The notes below the pieces were generated by a model, which was not told the origin of the DNA, made no database searches, and was given only the letters and a program-made list of their open reading frames with translations. A stretch of 64,000 nucleotides of DNA. Source: Cristatella mucedo (taxonomy: Eukaryota; Bryozoa; Phylactolaemata; Cristatellidae). The stretch covers positions 750,001 through 814,000 of the forward strand of contig WPIO01000090.1 in assembly GCA_009760855.2 (NCBI GenBank), in the 5' to 3' direction. Positions 23,320 to 34,913 of this stretch are shown one piece after another (position 1 is the stretch's first letter; every line of letters starts with the position of its first letter). The position numbers and the translations under genes were made by a program.

Positions 23320-23600
23320 CATTAAAGAGGGTCACTAGTTACCTCTTCTTGAAGTTCATACCATCATAAAAAAGGCAACTAGTCCTTTGGACCTTATTTA
23401 CAAGGACCTGCTTCTACGATGCCTAGATTGGCCACGGCCATGTAGGAATCGCCCCTTAAATGTGTCATTAGCTTCAAGTCAGATACCAGAACTAAAAATA
23501 AGGCTTTAGTCATGATGCGAATCTAGAAAGCAACAGAGGATCAATATAACTTGAGCAACTTTCGCCCTGACTCCCTTCTGGAGTCATCTCTGTAGTGGCA
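23320..23600 (+). mobile_element. L2-A LINE fragment, N-terminal RT segment
   Basis: Anchors in order: gggtcactagttacctc, ctagtcctttggacctta, ctacgatgcctagattg, atgtgtcattagcttcaag, gatcaatataacttgagcaa, cgccctgactccc. These encode the D.IPT.LLRC...MSLASG...LSNYR.VSL segment. Frame broken, both ends missing. Confidence 0.75.
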
Positions 23601-24689
23601 GTGGCCGCTTTTAATGATTTCCCTCCGGTCCGTTTCGAACTTCGATGTCTGCATTCAAGGAGGCAAGGGTTGGTGGGTTGTCAAAGTCTATTCTCTAACG
23701 AAAAAAATGAAAAACAAAAAGACAGACGAAAGGGATAATGAGCAGCAGGCTAATATTTAAGTATTAGCTTGTTTTTAAAAATATTTTTTGTGTGCACACT
23801 GCCCAGTTTAAAGCAACCGTTTAAATTAAAATCAATTTCCTATCGATTCTCAAATTGAATGCTGAAGCATTTTAAAAATTATAGCCGTCAGCAATAAGAA
23901 AGGTAGTATTGATCGTTGTTTATTAATGTGAAAAATTACGTGTTGGTTCAGTTCCCAGCCGACGTCTAAAGTTCAGACGACATGATATTTAATTGACTAG
24001 AACTTGGCTTGCATTTGTAAATAGCTATGCCTACAAAATCACTATCGGTTTTCTGAAGTTGAAGAAATTTTCCTAGTTAGATGAACTGAAGACACTATTA
24101 CTGCAATCATTGAAATATATTGTTCATGAGAAGTGAGAGGGAAGTAATTTGTTGCGTCTCAGAGTTGTTATTTGAGGAAGCTTCGAGCTCTCAATGCAGC
24201 CAGTCATTTGTTAGGAGCCCAAAATAAGTTCTGGCTTTTGACATCAGCATTCCACAGTGGAAGGTCAAATGTCAAGGTAATCATCTTGAGCCTTACTATG
24301 TGCCTGAGGCTCGTTTATACTATTTTAGGCATTCGTTGAATAAATTTGACCCACTAGAATTGAGATGACTAAGATGACTAAGTAGATTTGCCAGCTGAAG
24401 GACACTACACCGACTATCTGGAATCTTTATAGTCAGAATAATGCCCTTCGGCTGGCAAATCTTGTTCGGTCACCGAAAGTGGCAGCCGTAGATGCTAAAG
24501 CTTCTAACCACTATACATAATATTCTGCTAAAGAAACCAACAATGATTTTCGAATGACCTTTTAGTCACTTGAATCTTGAAATTTGATATGGTTCTGTCA
24601 TGTTTTAAGCACGTGATTCCTTGACAGTTCGTTTTTTCGGAAAGTTAATCCTGTTTGCAGATTCAATACAGCAGGTAATTTTGAATCAG
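23601..24689. other. No recognised feature
   Basis: About 1.1 kb of AT-rich sequence with no gene or repeat recognised. Confidence 0.5.
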
Positions 24690-25460
24690 GAATCTTGGCT
24701 TGTTTAGGTGAGGATCCCGCCTCTAAGTTGGTTTATGCATTTGTTACTTCCCGCATTGACTTCTGTAACTCACTGCTCGCTGGCCTACTGGCATGTGCAA
24801 GCAGGCGATTATAGCTGCTGCAAAACTACCCAGCTAGGTTAGTCTGTCGTGAGCTTCATAGTTGCCATATCACTACTTCTCGTCGATATGCACTGGCTAC
24901 CAGTCTGGCAACGAATCGAATTCAAGGTTTAGTCATTGGCTTTTAGGTGACTTCATTCTTTGGCTCCAGCCTATCTCTAAGATCTACTCCCCAAACAGAC
25001 CAAGCATCATACCACATGCTTTTGGGAATCCTATAGTTTATTACTACCGCGTACAAACTTCAAATCTTTTGCAAAACATGCATTTAGTTCGTATGCTCAT
25101 AAAGGCCGCCAGTCACTCCCGACTTGCGTCAAGACATCCCCTGATTTGACCACATTTACAAACAACTTAATAAGATGCCCATTTAGGACAGCATTTAGTG
25201 GATCCATGTGATTCATCTGAATTCGTTGTTGTGCACATGCTGTGCATGCTGCCACTAGCAACACTTGCATGATGACCATGTGCATATCAGCCCTTACCAT
25301 TTTATTAAGGTCGTTTACCAAGCATGATATTTCTCACCATTCAATCACTCTTTCGTTTACAGGAGATGTAAAGTGCCTAGAAAAAGACTGAGTTATCTGA
25401 GGGTGAGTTATCAAGTGCATTATTATTGTTATTGTAATTATTACTATTATTATTATTATC
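24690..25460 (+). mobile_element. L2-A LINE, 3' half
   Basis: Covers the RT C-terminus (ctaagttggtttatgcattt, 'gtaactcactgctcgctggc', 'ctggctaccagtctggcaac'), 3' UTR (catgctgccactagcaac; gcatatcagcccttacc), hairpin (agtgcctagaaaaagactga / gagggtgagtta) and the (ATT)n tail to 25,460. Several stops; 5'-truncated. Confidence 0.92.
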
Positions 25461-26510
25461 AAATAAAATTTCCATTAAAAAATCCTGCTTATAAAGTAGA
25501 CCAACCCATACTCACGGTCCGCTTGGGAATGCATCTTTCAAAATGAGCTGCAAGTTAGTACCAATTTAACTATTTTAAAACATAAAAAAGCTACATGGTC
25601 TCACCTGATGTTGTGTTGCTTGTAGCTTGAATCGTGCAGTCCTGCACGCCTATTTTGTCTAAGCGACATGCATCTCTTTATGTTGTTTCCAAATTTCTAA
25701 ATCATAAGCAAATTACAATAGGTAGCAATTACTTGACCGTTTATCGTAGTGATAATAACTGGAAAATTGCTCAAAGACTCATAGTGCTAAAGTGACTAGG
25801 TACAACTTAGGTACTCTAACTTCTTCCACCTTGCATGGCTATCTGTTTCGTTCAAGTCTCATTGTTTGACATTGATATATCACTGATATATTTTTAATAT
25901 CAACAAAATCTGCCTATTAAGAAACCCGCTTTCACGACAGAGGCCGTGTTTGAATTGTGCATTTGAGTGATCCTTAGTGCTAACTACAAGAGGGGGTGCT
26001 AAACGAAAAGTTTTCTCAGCTGCTATACACAAAAGGCAGTGAAAGTTGCTGAGAAGTTTCATTTTATGGTACCTGGGCCAATTGCTATCATATCATGTCC
26101 ACTTATTACAATGGGTTTATTATAAGCTCAACCTTACGCTCCAAGCAACCGAGTATCAGACCTGCTTCTTTTATCCCTCGTTCGGGTGGATGATCCTTTT
26201 AACCTCCAACCCATTCTCTTTTGTTTGCAGGTCATACTGCCGCTTGGAAACTTCATTCCTATCCATGCTGAGGCAGAATTTTAATTGCTATTCTTGTCGA
26301 GCTAACAAAAGGTCGTTCTAGGTCTTATATCCCCAAGGCACATACAGTTTCTACCCTGCTGCCATTAAATTGGCATAAGATGTTATTCGTTATGATTCGA
26401 GCCGTTTACTAAAATCATTATCTTCATTATAATAGTGCTAATGATGCACTTGAAGTACTGTCTTCGCATAACTAAATTGTTTCCAATAAATTGAAATTTT
26501 TTGCTTAACA
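25461..26510. other. No recognised feature
   Basis: AT-rich. ORFs at 25,880-26,062 (minus) and 26,046-26,321 (plus) show no family motif. Confidence 0.5.
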
Positions 26511-27275
26511 AGCTTCATTCAGAAGACTGCCTCTACAGCTAGCCATCACATCCAATCCCTATCCAAGATTAGAAGCTGTCTCCCACAGTGGCTTGTAAAA
26601 AAATTAACTAGCTCTTTAGTTCTGTCTCGACTTGATTATTGTAATTCCCTTTTGGCTGGGCTACCAAAGAAAGCTATTATGCCACTACAGCGGACTATGA
26701 ATATAGCTGCAAGGCTGGTCTTCAAGTCCCAGCGGTTTGAGCATGTGTCTCCTTTTGCAGTAAGAGCTAGAATGGTTGCCGGTTGAGCAAAGGATACAGA
26801 GCAAAGTTCTCACGCTGACCCACAAGGCCCACCACGGCTTGGCTCCTTCATACCAAGCTGAACTGCTGCATCAGTTTCAGCCTGTTCGCGCCCTCAGGTC
26901 CTGTGTGGACTATAAATTAGCTGTCCCATTCCTCGGCTTAAAGACAGTTGGCGACAAAAGCTGTAGCTCTGAAGGTCCTAGACTGTGGAACTCGCTTCCA
27001 CAATTCTTACGCAACGACATCTACTCTCCAACTGCCGACTATGGCTCATCTTTTTCAGCGGTCCTGAACTGCTACTTCTATGCTACTCACTACCTCAACT
27101 GCTCTCTTAACTCTGCTATGCTTCCCACTTTCTCTTTGTTTCGTGAGATGAAGTCTGTTGGCTACCGAATGCGTACCAAAAGCCGCTTAGGCTGTGAGTG
27201 CTCTATACAAAACTCTCCTGTGTAACACTCACATGGTCTTTATGAGTTTGTGGAGTTACTGACGGAGATACACTA
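26511..27275 (+). mobile_element. LINE-B (CR1/L2-group), best copy, RT C-terminus and 3' end
   Basis: A second LINE family. The upstream part reads SSLVLSRLDYCNSLLAGLPK; a stop near 26,762 splits it from the next frame, ELEWLPVEQRIQSKVLTLTH, HHGLAPSYQAELL, then GPRLWNSLPQFLRND. The order SRLDYCNSLLAGLP - EWLPVEQRI - GLAPSYL.LL - RLWNSLP is standard for CR1/L2-group RTs. The C-terminal extension (SVGYRMRTKSRLGCEC) is specific to this family. The element ends at gttactgacggagatac. No poly-A or ATT tail is obvious. Confidence 0.88.
26776..27225 (+). pseudogene. LINE-B ORF2 C-terminal open frame
   Basis: An open frame of about 150 codons within the copy above. It begins at MPVEQR, which is internal to the domain (preceded in frame by ELEWL and a stop), so the Met is not the natural start. 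The longest intact part of LINE-B in the window and the best reference for its other fragments. Function inferred from family: the region after the RT thumb of a CR1/L2-group LINE. Confidence 0.8.
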
Positions 27276-27299
27276 TGGATGATCAGTGGTGGCATTCCG

Positions 27300-27760
27300 G
27301 ATGACAACAAGCCTACCAAGATAGGGGTGAAGATCAAAGTGTGGTCATGCAATCGTGGCTATTGACAGCATGCAGGTTTTGCCCTCAGAACCTGTAAATG
27401 TCGAATGACATGGAGTCAATAAATGATGTACTAAATTGATATGTTTTAGTTCCTTTTTACATTAGGTCAAGTCATTGGATATCGCGAAGCAAGTGATTTC
27501 CAGTCATTGGGTACTCAAACTGAAGACACGGTCTCAAACGAATTTCAAGTTTCAAGAATTCAGTTGGCATGCTATATAGGTAAAGATAACTTGAGCTCCA
27601 TAACACCAGTGTTACTATGTTTAAGCTGGCAGGGCAGTAGATTAGATAAGCAAAGACTGGAGTGACATAAAAAAAATGTGACAGCCTAAGTCAAGGCCTT
27701 GCTAGACTGGGAGGCACCGCTGGTTGGTGAACACGGATGGTACACTGCATACAATATATT
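27300..27760 (-). mobile_element. Degenerate L2-A LINE copy
   Basis: Minus-strand anchors in order: ataggggtgaagatcaaagt, attgacagcatgcagg, tcgaatgacatggag, ttaggtcaagtcattggat, actgaagacacggtctc, 'gattagataagcaaagactgg'. Frame destroyed. It starts right after the LINE-B end. Confidence 0.6.
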
Positions 27761-27799
27761 ATGTATAGCACTAATATAGTATCAATCAGCTAAACAAAC

Positions 27800-28890
27800 T
27801 AATTTTCTTTTACATAGGGTCTAACCTTTGCTTCGATTCCTCACGGCCTTCAAGAACCTCGAATTGTCTTTAATCACTTACTGCTGGTATTGATATCGTC
27901 CCCACATGAATATCAGCAAGTTGTGGTAAACTAAATGATGATAAAAACAAATTATTTCGTTATGAGCAAACCTAGTGTGACTCGGAAAGTGGAAAGGCTG
28001 ACTCTCAAAAGAAGCTCGCCAGCATAACTCCTGCTGAATTGGCTCAAAATCTAGGTTTCGTTTTCCAAAGAAAACTCTCGTTAGATGACAGCACCAGGCC
28101 CACAATCAAGTTTGTCTACTTTCAGGTACATAACATAGCTGAAATTTGGGCTTGTATGGGTAACAATCCCACGTCTAAGCTGGTCCATGCACTTGTAACT
28201 TTCCGTCTTGACTTCTGTAGCTCACTTCTGGCTGGCCTAAAGGCATGTGCCATCGGGCACATACAGATGGTGCAAACCCTGCAGTTTTGCTTGTCTTTCG
28301 TGAGCATTGCAGTTGCCACATCACTCCACTTTACACCGACCTGCGCTGGCTCCAGTCAAGCTACGGATCGCCTTCGAGTAAGTGTTGCTCACCTTTAGGT
28401 CATTTTATTCTTACGCTTTAGCCTATCTGTCAGATCTATCCCCACACCAGGCCAAGCATAGTATCATCTGCTTTTAGGTTTTTCAAAAGTTTACCAATAC
28501 CTCATACGAACACTCAAATCTTTTAGAGACCGTGCAATTAGTTCTTATGCTCCCAAAGCTTGAAACTCTTTCCCGACTTCCATCGCAACATCCCCTGACT
28601 TGAATACACTGAAAAAGAACTTACAAAACACCTACTAAGGAGAGAATTTAGTGGGTCCCTGTTATTTGTTCTTCACATCCTAATGCATGCTAAGAATGTG
28701 TCAATGATACAGCTAACCTTGCTAGCATGCTGACTCAGTGCACGTCACCCTAACTATGTTTTTATTGTTGCTTATTGAACGTTCTAGCATTGAACACCCA
28801 GTTGCGTTTCCTTTGCAGCATACTTAAATATCGCAGAAAGAGACTAAGTTCTCTGACGTGGCTTTATCAATTTTATTGGTAAGATGAACC
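27800..28890 (+). mobile_element. L2-A LINE, 3' half
   Basis: From 'cctttgcttcgattcctcac' (just after the YADD segment) through GLKACAIGHIQMVQTLQF (compare GLPACAIRRLQLVQNSAA), the 3' UTR and the worn hairpin at 28,830-28,875. The tail is short. Frame broken in several places; the minus-strand ORFs here are shadows. Confidence 0.9.
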
Positions 28891-29618
28891 CTATTGCAAT
28901 TATTGATGAGACGAACAGCAGGTGTCAGCGATCCAACTATATTAGTTGCTACTTTAAATTGCACTCATTTCTGATTGTCGATAAAGCAGTTTCCAGAGAG
29001 TCATTGCAACAACCCGTAAGCCGAAAAATGGTACTGTTGCTCTGACAAAAATTTAGGCAACTGATTCTTTTTATGCTCAAGAATTTTGTGCTCCCATTCT
29101 TGTTATTGTAATTTGCAAGAAAAACCTAGCTTTGGGCTCAGCTTTAATTAATAAAATGGAACTCAAGGAATCAACAAGTTTGACGATAAGACCACACTAA
29201 ATGAGAGATATTGTTTATTGCGGTTAAGAACGAACATATTAAAACTTTAAAGTTTACTGCATTTGGAATCACTGGGCTGATTAAAGTTATATACTTAAAT
29301 TCGATATCACTTCCTGAAGTAAAGCTCAGTATCTCGCTGCTAGACCGGGTAAAGAAATAACGGATTTTCTTGCTTAAATGAGTGGAACGTGTTGTTGCAG
29401 CTTCTAAAGTGTGAATCCGTTTTATGCTTGGTACTAATGCTATTTATTAAAGGTTACAATCACGATGTAAGAAGTAAAAGATTGCCTCCACTGAGCCTTA
29501 TTACAAGTGTTGTGACGCCGAATCTTAACGTGTGGTTGTAGTTTATCTAACATGCGTACTAAAATAATTTAAGCGCTTACCATTATACCTTCCCATATTA
29601 TTCTTTACATCCCTGTAA

Positions 29619-29622
<4 letters not shown>
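28891..29622. other. No recognised feature
   Basis: AT-rich; no gene or repeat recognised. Confidence 0.5.
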
Positions 29623-29710
<88 letters not shown>

Positions 29711-29733
29711 TGCGTGTGTGTATGTGTGTATGG
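29623..29733. repeat. Composite (TA)n(TG)n microsatellite
   Basis: About 28 bases of TA, then about 80 bases of TG. On the minus strand this has the same CA-then-TA order as the array at 21,031. The minus-strand ORF crossing it is an artefact. Confidence 0.98.
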
Positions 29734-30316
29734 ATTTATGTCCGTAGATTCAGCTTTAAACTTCCATGTAAACCTATGACCTAGTGACACCTGGTAGAAG
29801 CGGGTTAAAGTACTGCTTTGCTTTTCAAAATTTCTCAGCCAGGCAGGTATCGTTTGAGACATGATTGTGTCATAGGATTTCAAGGCATCTGAAGTAAATT
29901 TCCGGGCTGATGGTATTGTGCCTAGTGTCAATGGGTTGTAGCTCCATTAAGCAGGGTGCTGCCAGTACTTCAGGGGTGATAAGAGAGATTTACGAAACCT
30001 CATATATGCTAAACTGCTTGATAGGAAGCCAGAGCTGGTAGTCGAGACCTCATGAACTGTAGCATTACAAAAATGTTTCATTATCAAGCCCGCCTTTCAG
30101 AGTAAAGATTGATGTATGAACAGTAAGCTTGTATTCCTATTGATATCTCTTGTTCAGGATACAGAGTATTCAATGTAAAAAGCTGCAGAATAAGCAGTGA
30201 GTCCCGGCATGTAAGTTAAGGTAATTTAGTTTGGTCCATTACGTGAATCATGCCTCACACGTCGGTGGCCAAATTCTTGATCTTCGATTACTAAGGATGT
30301 CTCCACCTCAATATTA
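29734..30316. other. No recognised feature
   Basis: No gene or repeat recognised. Confidence 0.5.
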
Positions 30317-30385
30317 ATAATAATAATGCACTTGATAAAGCGCCCTCGGAGAGCTCAATCTATTCCTATGCGCTTTACATTTCAA
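30317..30385 (-). mobile_element. L2-A LINE extreme 3' end only
   Basis: aataataatgcacttgataa, 'agcgccctcggagagctc' and tgcgctttacattt: tail plus hairpin and almost nothing more, about 70 bases. Probably an insertion aborted very early in reverse transcription. Confidence 0.85.
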
Positions 30386-30599
30386 ACATTGGGGTACGCC
30401 GGCTGACCCTCTCGCACCATTTTTTGATCTGGTTTACTGTTTCTGCTCCCTTTTACATGCTGGGTGATGTCTAACTTGCCAAGCAACATAACTTACAGAT
30501 CTTTGACATAGACAGTTTTAAATTACGTATGTGATGCAGGTCTTCCTTATCGACACACAGACTTGACAGACGGCCTTGACACCATCACGAATCCAGTGA

Positions 30600-30745
30600 A
30601 CATGACACTCAGGAGTGCTCTTGACAAGCATGCTCACGTTCATTCTATCCGTGTACAGAGTCGTCGAGATTCCTTTCAATTTAATAGCTCTCTAGCGTAA
30701 CACTGGCTTAGTCTTTGTGGCTTTGTGGAGTTACAGACGGAGATA
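30600..30745 (+). mobile_element. LINE-B 3' end
   Basis: The stretch ending tagcgtaacactggctta, gtctttgtggctttgtggag and ttacagacggagatac matches the family end at 27,225-27,275. Its tail meets the tail of an opposite-strand copy at 30,764. Confidence 0.75.
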
Positions 30746-30763
30746 CATTACACTTGCACTGTA

Positions 30764-30895
30764 TCTCTGTCTGTGACTCCACAGAACCACACGGAAAGGA
30801 TCGGAGTTACACGGGTGAGTTTCAGAAAGGGCACTGACAGCCTAATCGGGTGTCAGTATGCATTCATTAGCCAACATTCTTCACGCACAACACAT
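30764..30895 (-). mobile_element. LINE-B 3' end, short
   Basis: Starts gtatctctgtctgtgactcc, the reverse complement of the family end, followed by the UTR piece and 'cctaatcgggtgtcagtatg', 'cattcattagccaac' (compare 61,940-61,970). With the plus copy at its left it makes an inverted pair. Confidence 0.75.
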
Positions 30896-31325
30896 GCACT
30901 GTATCTCCGTTTGTAACTCTTCAAAGCCGTAACTACCTAATGAGCGTTAGGCAGGATCCTTTTTTTATAGCCCACCCATAGCCCATGCGGTTTCGGTACA
31001 CATTCGGCCGCCAGCGTACTTCTTCTCACGCAACAAAGAGAATGTGTGATCAGAGGCACGAGAGCAGTTGCGGTAAAGAGAAACTATTAAGAAGCCGCTG
31101 AGGAACGCTAAATAGGACAAGCCTTAGTCTGCCGCCTGAGATTAGTTGTCGCTGCGGAAGAAGAAAGCGGGAACCATAGCAGAGGCAGGAAGCAGTTAAG
31201 GTAGTGAGTACCATTGAAGTAGCTTCCCAGAACAGCATGAAAAGATGCCCCACAGTCGGAAGTAAGTAGGTAGTTGCTGCATGAGTATCATGGGCGAGTT
31301 TTCCACGGTAGGACCTGCAGTGCTT
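30896..31325 (-). mobile_element. LINE-B 3' end, longer copy
   Basis: Begins ctgtatctccgtttgtaact on the minus strand, then 'gcggtttcggtacacattcg', 'cacgcaacaaagagaa', 'catagcagaggcaggaagca' and the segment matching gactatggctcatc at about 31,245. About 430 bases of the C-terminal region; the minus-strand ORF 31,050-31,253 is a piece of its broken frame. Confidence 0.82.
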
Positions 31326-31611
31326 GAGGCAACGTCACCAGCGGTCTTTTAGCAGAGGAATGGAAAGCTAATGTATTGTCCATACAGAACCTGAGGGGAC
31401 GAATGAGCGTAAACTGGTGCTGTAGTTATGCTAGGTATGGAGGAACAAAGCCATGGCAGTCCAGGTATGACATACTTCGATAGCTCTTTGAATTCCACTG
31501 CCAATAGTCCTAATGTACTTGAGTCCGCATGGCTGCTTGCTTTAACTTAATTCAATTCAGTGCAAATGATACCCAGACCAGAATTGTAAAGCTCTATATG
31601 TATCACATATC
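31326..31611. other. No recognised feature
   Basis: No gene or repeat recognised. Confidence 0.45.
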
Positions 31612-31752
31612 TATTTATTCTCTTGTAAAGCGCCCCAAGAGAACTTAAACTCTATTCAGGCACTACACATATACCTCGACATTTAAGCTTGAGATCGCAC
31701 ACTTACCTTTGTCGTGGCTAGCACCTTAACCACTGAACCAAACTGCTTTAGA
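31612..31752 (-). mobile_element. tRNA-derived SINE (SINE-A), copy 5
   Basis: On the minus strand: gcagtttggttcagtggtta, aggtgctagccacgac, a diverged box B region, tatgtgtagtgcctgaatag, agtttaagttctcttggggc and gctttacaagagaata. The head/body/tail order and the hairpin (GCGCC / GGCGC) are kept. Confidence 0.82.
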
Positions 31753-32934
31753 AGAACTGGCAAATACCAGCATCTAAAGCTTCTTAGGGTTTGAGCGGAA
31801 CAACCAGATGAACAGTACCTTAATCCGCAATCTTGTGATATACTTTTGAAGCTCAAAGGTTCGCATAGACTGGCGGTCGATTAGCCATAACACTGTACTT
31901 GAACCTATATGCTATAGTTACAGTGGGGATAAAGAGTTCAGTAGGTTGGAGAAGACTTGCCGGCATGCCTTTCATGGAATGGCGTCATGGATACTAAGTA
32001 CAAGTTTCTTTTGTTCTTAATATCTAGTAATACTTTACATGCCATTCAAACACTTGCGATTTACAATAAAAATAGTTTGAAGGAAAACTGGCCTCTGTAA
32101 ATATTGAGACTAACGCTTCAGAATCAATTATTAATAGTAGTCTAATAACCTATTGAAATAAGCCTGAAAGATTGGTCGGTGGGGGGCTAGCAAATGGTTT
32201 GATCTCCACTATCATTCTCTTTCATTTCAGAACAAGGAAAAAATCTCTCAGACTTGGGTATTCCAGGTCAAGGGTGAATATAGTAACACTTGCCAGTCAC
32301 TTACATATGAGCTTTGTACAGCTGGCATTTTGAAGATTTTCTGTAACCTACTTTTGAAGATGTGCTGATTCCGGAGCATTTCGTCGCTAAGAATATCAGA
32401 CTGATTCGTTTTAAAACAACGCAATAAGTTGTAGGTTTATTCATTTTCTTAGCAAGCCTTATTAATGCCTAGCCACTTATTCCTATAATTTCCATTGATT
32501 GCTTACGTTTTTGTTGGTCGCTGCAGTAAATTTAATGGGAGAAGGCCGTAGACCGAAATAATATCAAAGCTTTTATAGTCCACTTCATGATGACGATCGT
32601 AACAGTAACACAATTTACCTTTATCAAATGAGTTTATTTATACGTTTGTGCACAGCTGACTATGAGATTCAATCAGAGATGGCATTAACATATCCGTTAC
32701 AGTATGTGCAGATCCTGAAATATCTTGTACGGCTGCTTTTTAAAACCTCATTCTTAAAGTTTAGTTTGTACTAAAGAAATTATTGAACCTAGCTAAAAAC
32801 TCTAATTCCGACTGCTTATTTTGATCTTGCATTCATCTGCTTTGTCTGTGAATGACTAATCTAATAAATAATCAGCAGCAAGAGTTGGCACAGCATTCCT
32901 ATGATAGGCTACACCTGGTTTCAGTAAGAGGTAA
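31753..32934. other. No recognised feature
   Basis: About 1.2 kb of AT-rich sequence with nothing I can support. Confidence 0.5.
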
Positions 32935-33045
32935 ATGATCTCCAATCAAGGTCTGGCAGAGCTTTTGGTTTCGATCCCCGTACTATTATTGAAGCCTTTA
33001 AATAGAGATTGAGTTATCTTAGGGCACTAAGCAAATGAATTATAT
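32935..33045 (+). mobile_element. tRNA-derived SINE (SINE-A), copy 6, worn
   Basis: ggtttcgatccccg is a good box B; gaagcctttaaatagagatt, gagttatcttagggcac and aagcaaatgaattata follow the SINE-A tail. The box A half is barely recognisable. Confidence 0.65.
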
Positions 33046-34913
33046 GGAAGGAATTATACGAATCTACAGTAAAAACCCAGTGCAGTTCAAAGCGAAACTA
33101 GGATATCTGGAGTAACTTCGAATCAGTTCACCTCTTGCTCCTACTATAAAAGCCACCGCAGCAAGCTGTATCTAAAACGTCTAAACTGTTTGGCTAGAAA
33201 TTGCATTCTCCAAGCACATACTATCCTTTTTTTTGCATAGAATACTGCTCCTAACAGAGGGTTGCATCAATCGCAACACGATATTCTTAGCAATAATTTT
33301 GAATATAAGTTTTGTAGTTTTCATCCTTATACTACCAATTGCTTAGGAACATTGCGATCATCAATCGTTCTCAGGTGCCGCTGTTTTATGGCACATCGTT
33401 AACATTGTTCAATTGAACCGATTTAAAGATGAATGCATGACACAATCAATTGTATGAGCTTTAAACCTGTGGCCTACGTGAAGAGCCCGATTAGATGGTA
33501 TTTCCATTTAGGGCAGGATTAAATTGAAATACATTTTACTCATGAGTTGAGTTTAGTATAGCTTCAAGGAGATTATCAGATACTCATTAGTCTACATTTT
33601 ATACTATCTGAAGGAGAGATCCCTGAGTATAGATAAAAACCGGAACGATTTTCACGTCAAGCAATTTAGTGTGGTTCAAGCAAGTGGTCTCTAATAGGCG
33701 AATTTCTTGAAACAATAATTGCAATTCATTGCTATTACGGAACCCAGAAGCAGTTTAAGATCTAAATTATACAAACAGTAAACGCAAATGTACCTGTGGT
33801 TTGATCGCTCTTAGTTGTCTTGCTCCTCCAATCTATCGAACTTACTTTTAGGGCACAGTCCTACTTTCAGCTCGGAAAAGGCTGCGAACTTGTTAAAGGT
33901 AATTGCTAAGGAAACTCTTAACTAATTATCTTACAAATTAGTAGTACTTTTTAATTATATGAATGGGGCCATAAGCTGGCTCTGTCAGCTTACGTACTTG
34001 CAACATTGCAATACAATCTAGTTGTTTGGTTCTCAAGAAACCTTCATGGAGGGTTCAAACTTGCTCAGGGATTAAATCCACCTATGTTTAAGTACATGAC
34101 TTTGCAAATATTGAGATATTATTTGTAGATAAATTGGAAATGCTGAGACACTGTGGTGCTAATCATTACTATTATTTAATATTTAATATTAACCATTATG
34201 ATACACCACGAACATGTACTTGTAATATCTTACTAACCAGAAGGACATACATTTCTTTGGATAGGAAGACCATCAGCAGTACAGTAGTCTGTGCTCATAA
34301 TTACTGTTTCCATCTGCAATTTCATATGAGTATAATTAGAATGAAATGAATATAATTAAAATGTATAAACATCATTCTGTTACAACTATCTACATCAATA
34401 ATTGTTAAGCTACCTGCTTAGCTGTGGTTCTTCTTATTTCCCATCCTTACTATGAGTTTAAGTCCACATACAGCCCGTCCTTAAGTAGCTTGAAAATTCG
34501 CTTCTTGAAATTTGATAAACCACTGGTATGCATGATGCATAAGTTTTTATTGCGATTAAAGATAAACTAACTGCATTTGTAGAAAACCAATCTCTTTGGG
34601 TTTTGGTCCGATGGCAGGGCTGTTGATCTGAACACTTAATTAGTGGAGTATTTCTTATTCCTAGGATTGTGAGACAATTGGTTTTGCTGTGATCTTAATC
34701 AAAAAAGACTAAAACTTGCAGGGGATCCTAAACCGGAAAAAACTTCAGTCATTAGTAAGAAAATAAGTTACCATGACGAGAGTTACAACTTGATGTCCGG
34801 AATGTCATAAACTATTTACTAACAAATAATTTAAAATGCTTGATACATTATTTCTATCGAACAGCTGATTTGTTGTTTTATATATCTGCAAGTATTACTA
34901 TCTAGCATGTACC
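33046..34913. other. No recognised feature
   Basis: About 1.9 kb, the longest featureless stretch. AT-rich, with a few short ORFs and no motif. It may be unique intergenic or intronic sequence. Confidence 0.5.

Noticed and set aside
29605..29931. 108-codon minus ORF with a His/Thr run
   Set aside because: It crosses the TA/TG microsatellite and has no motif outside it.
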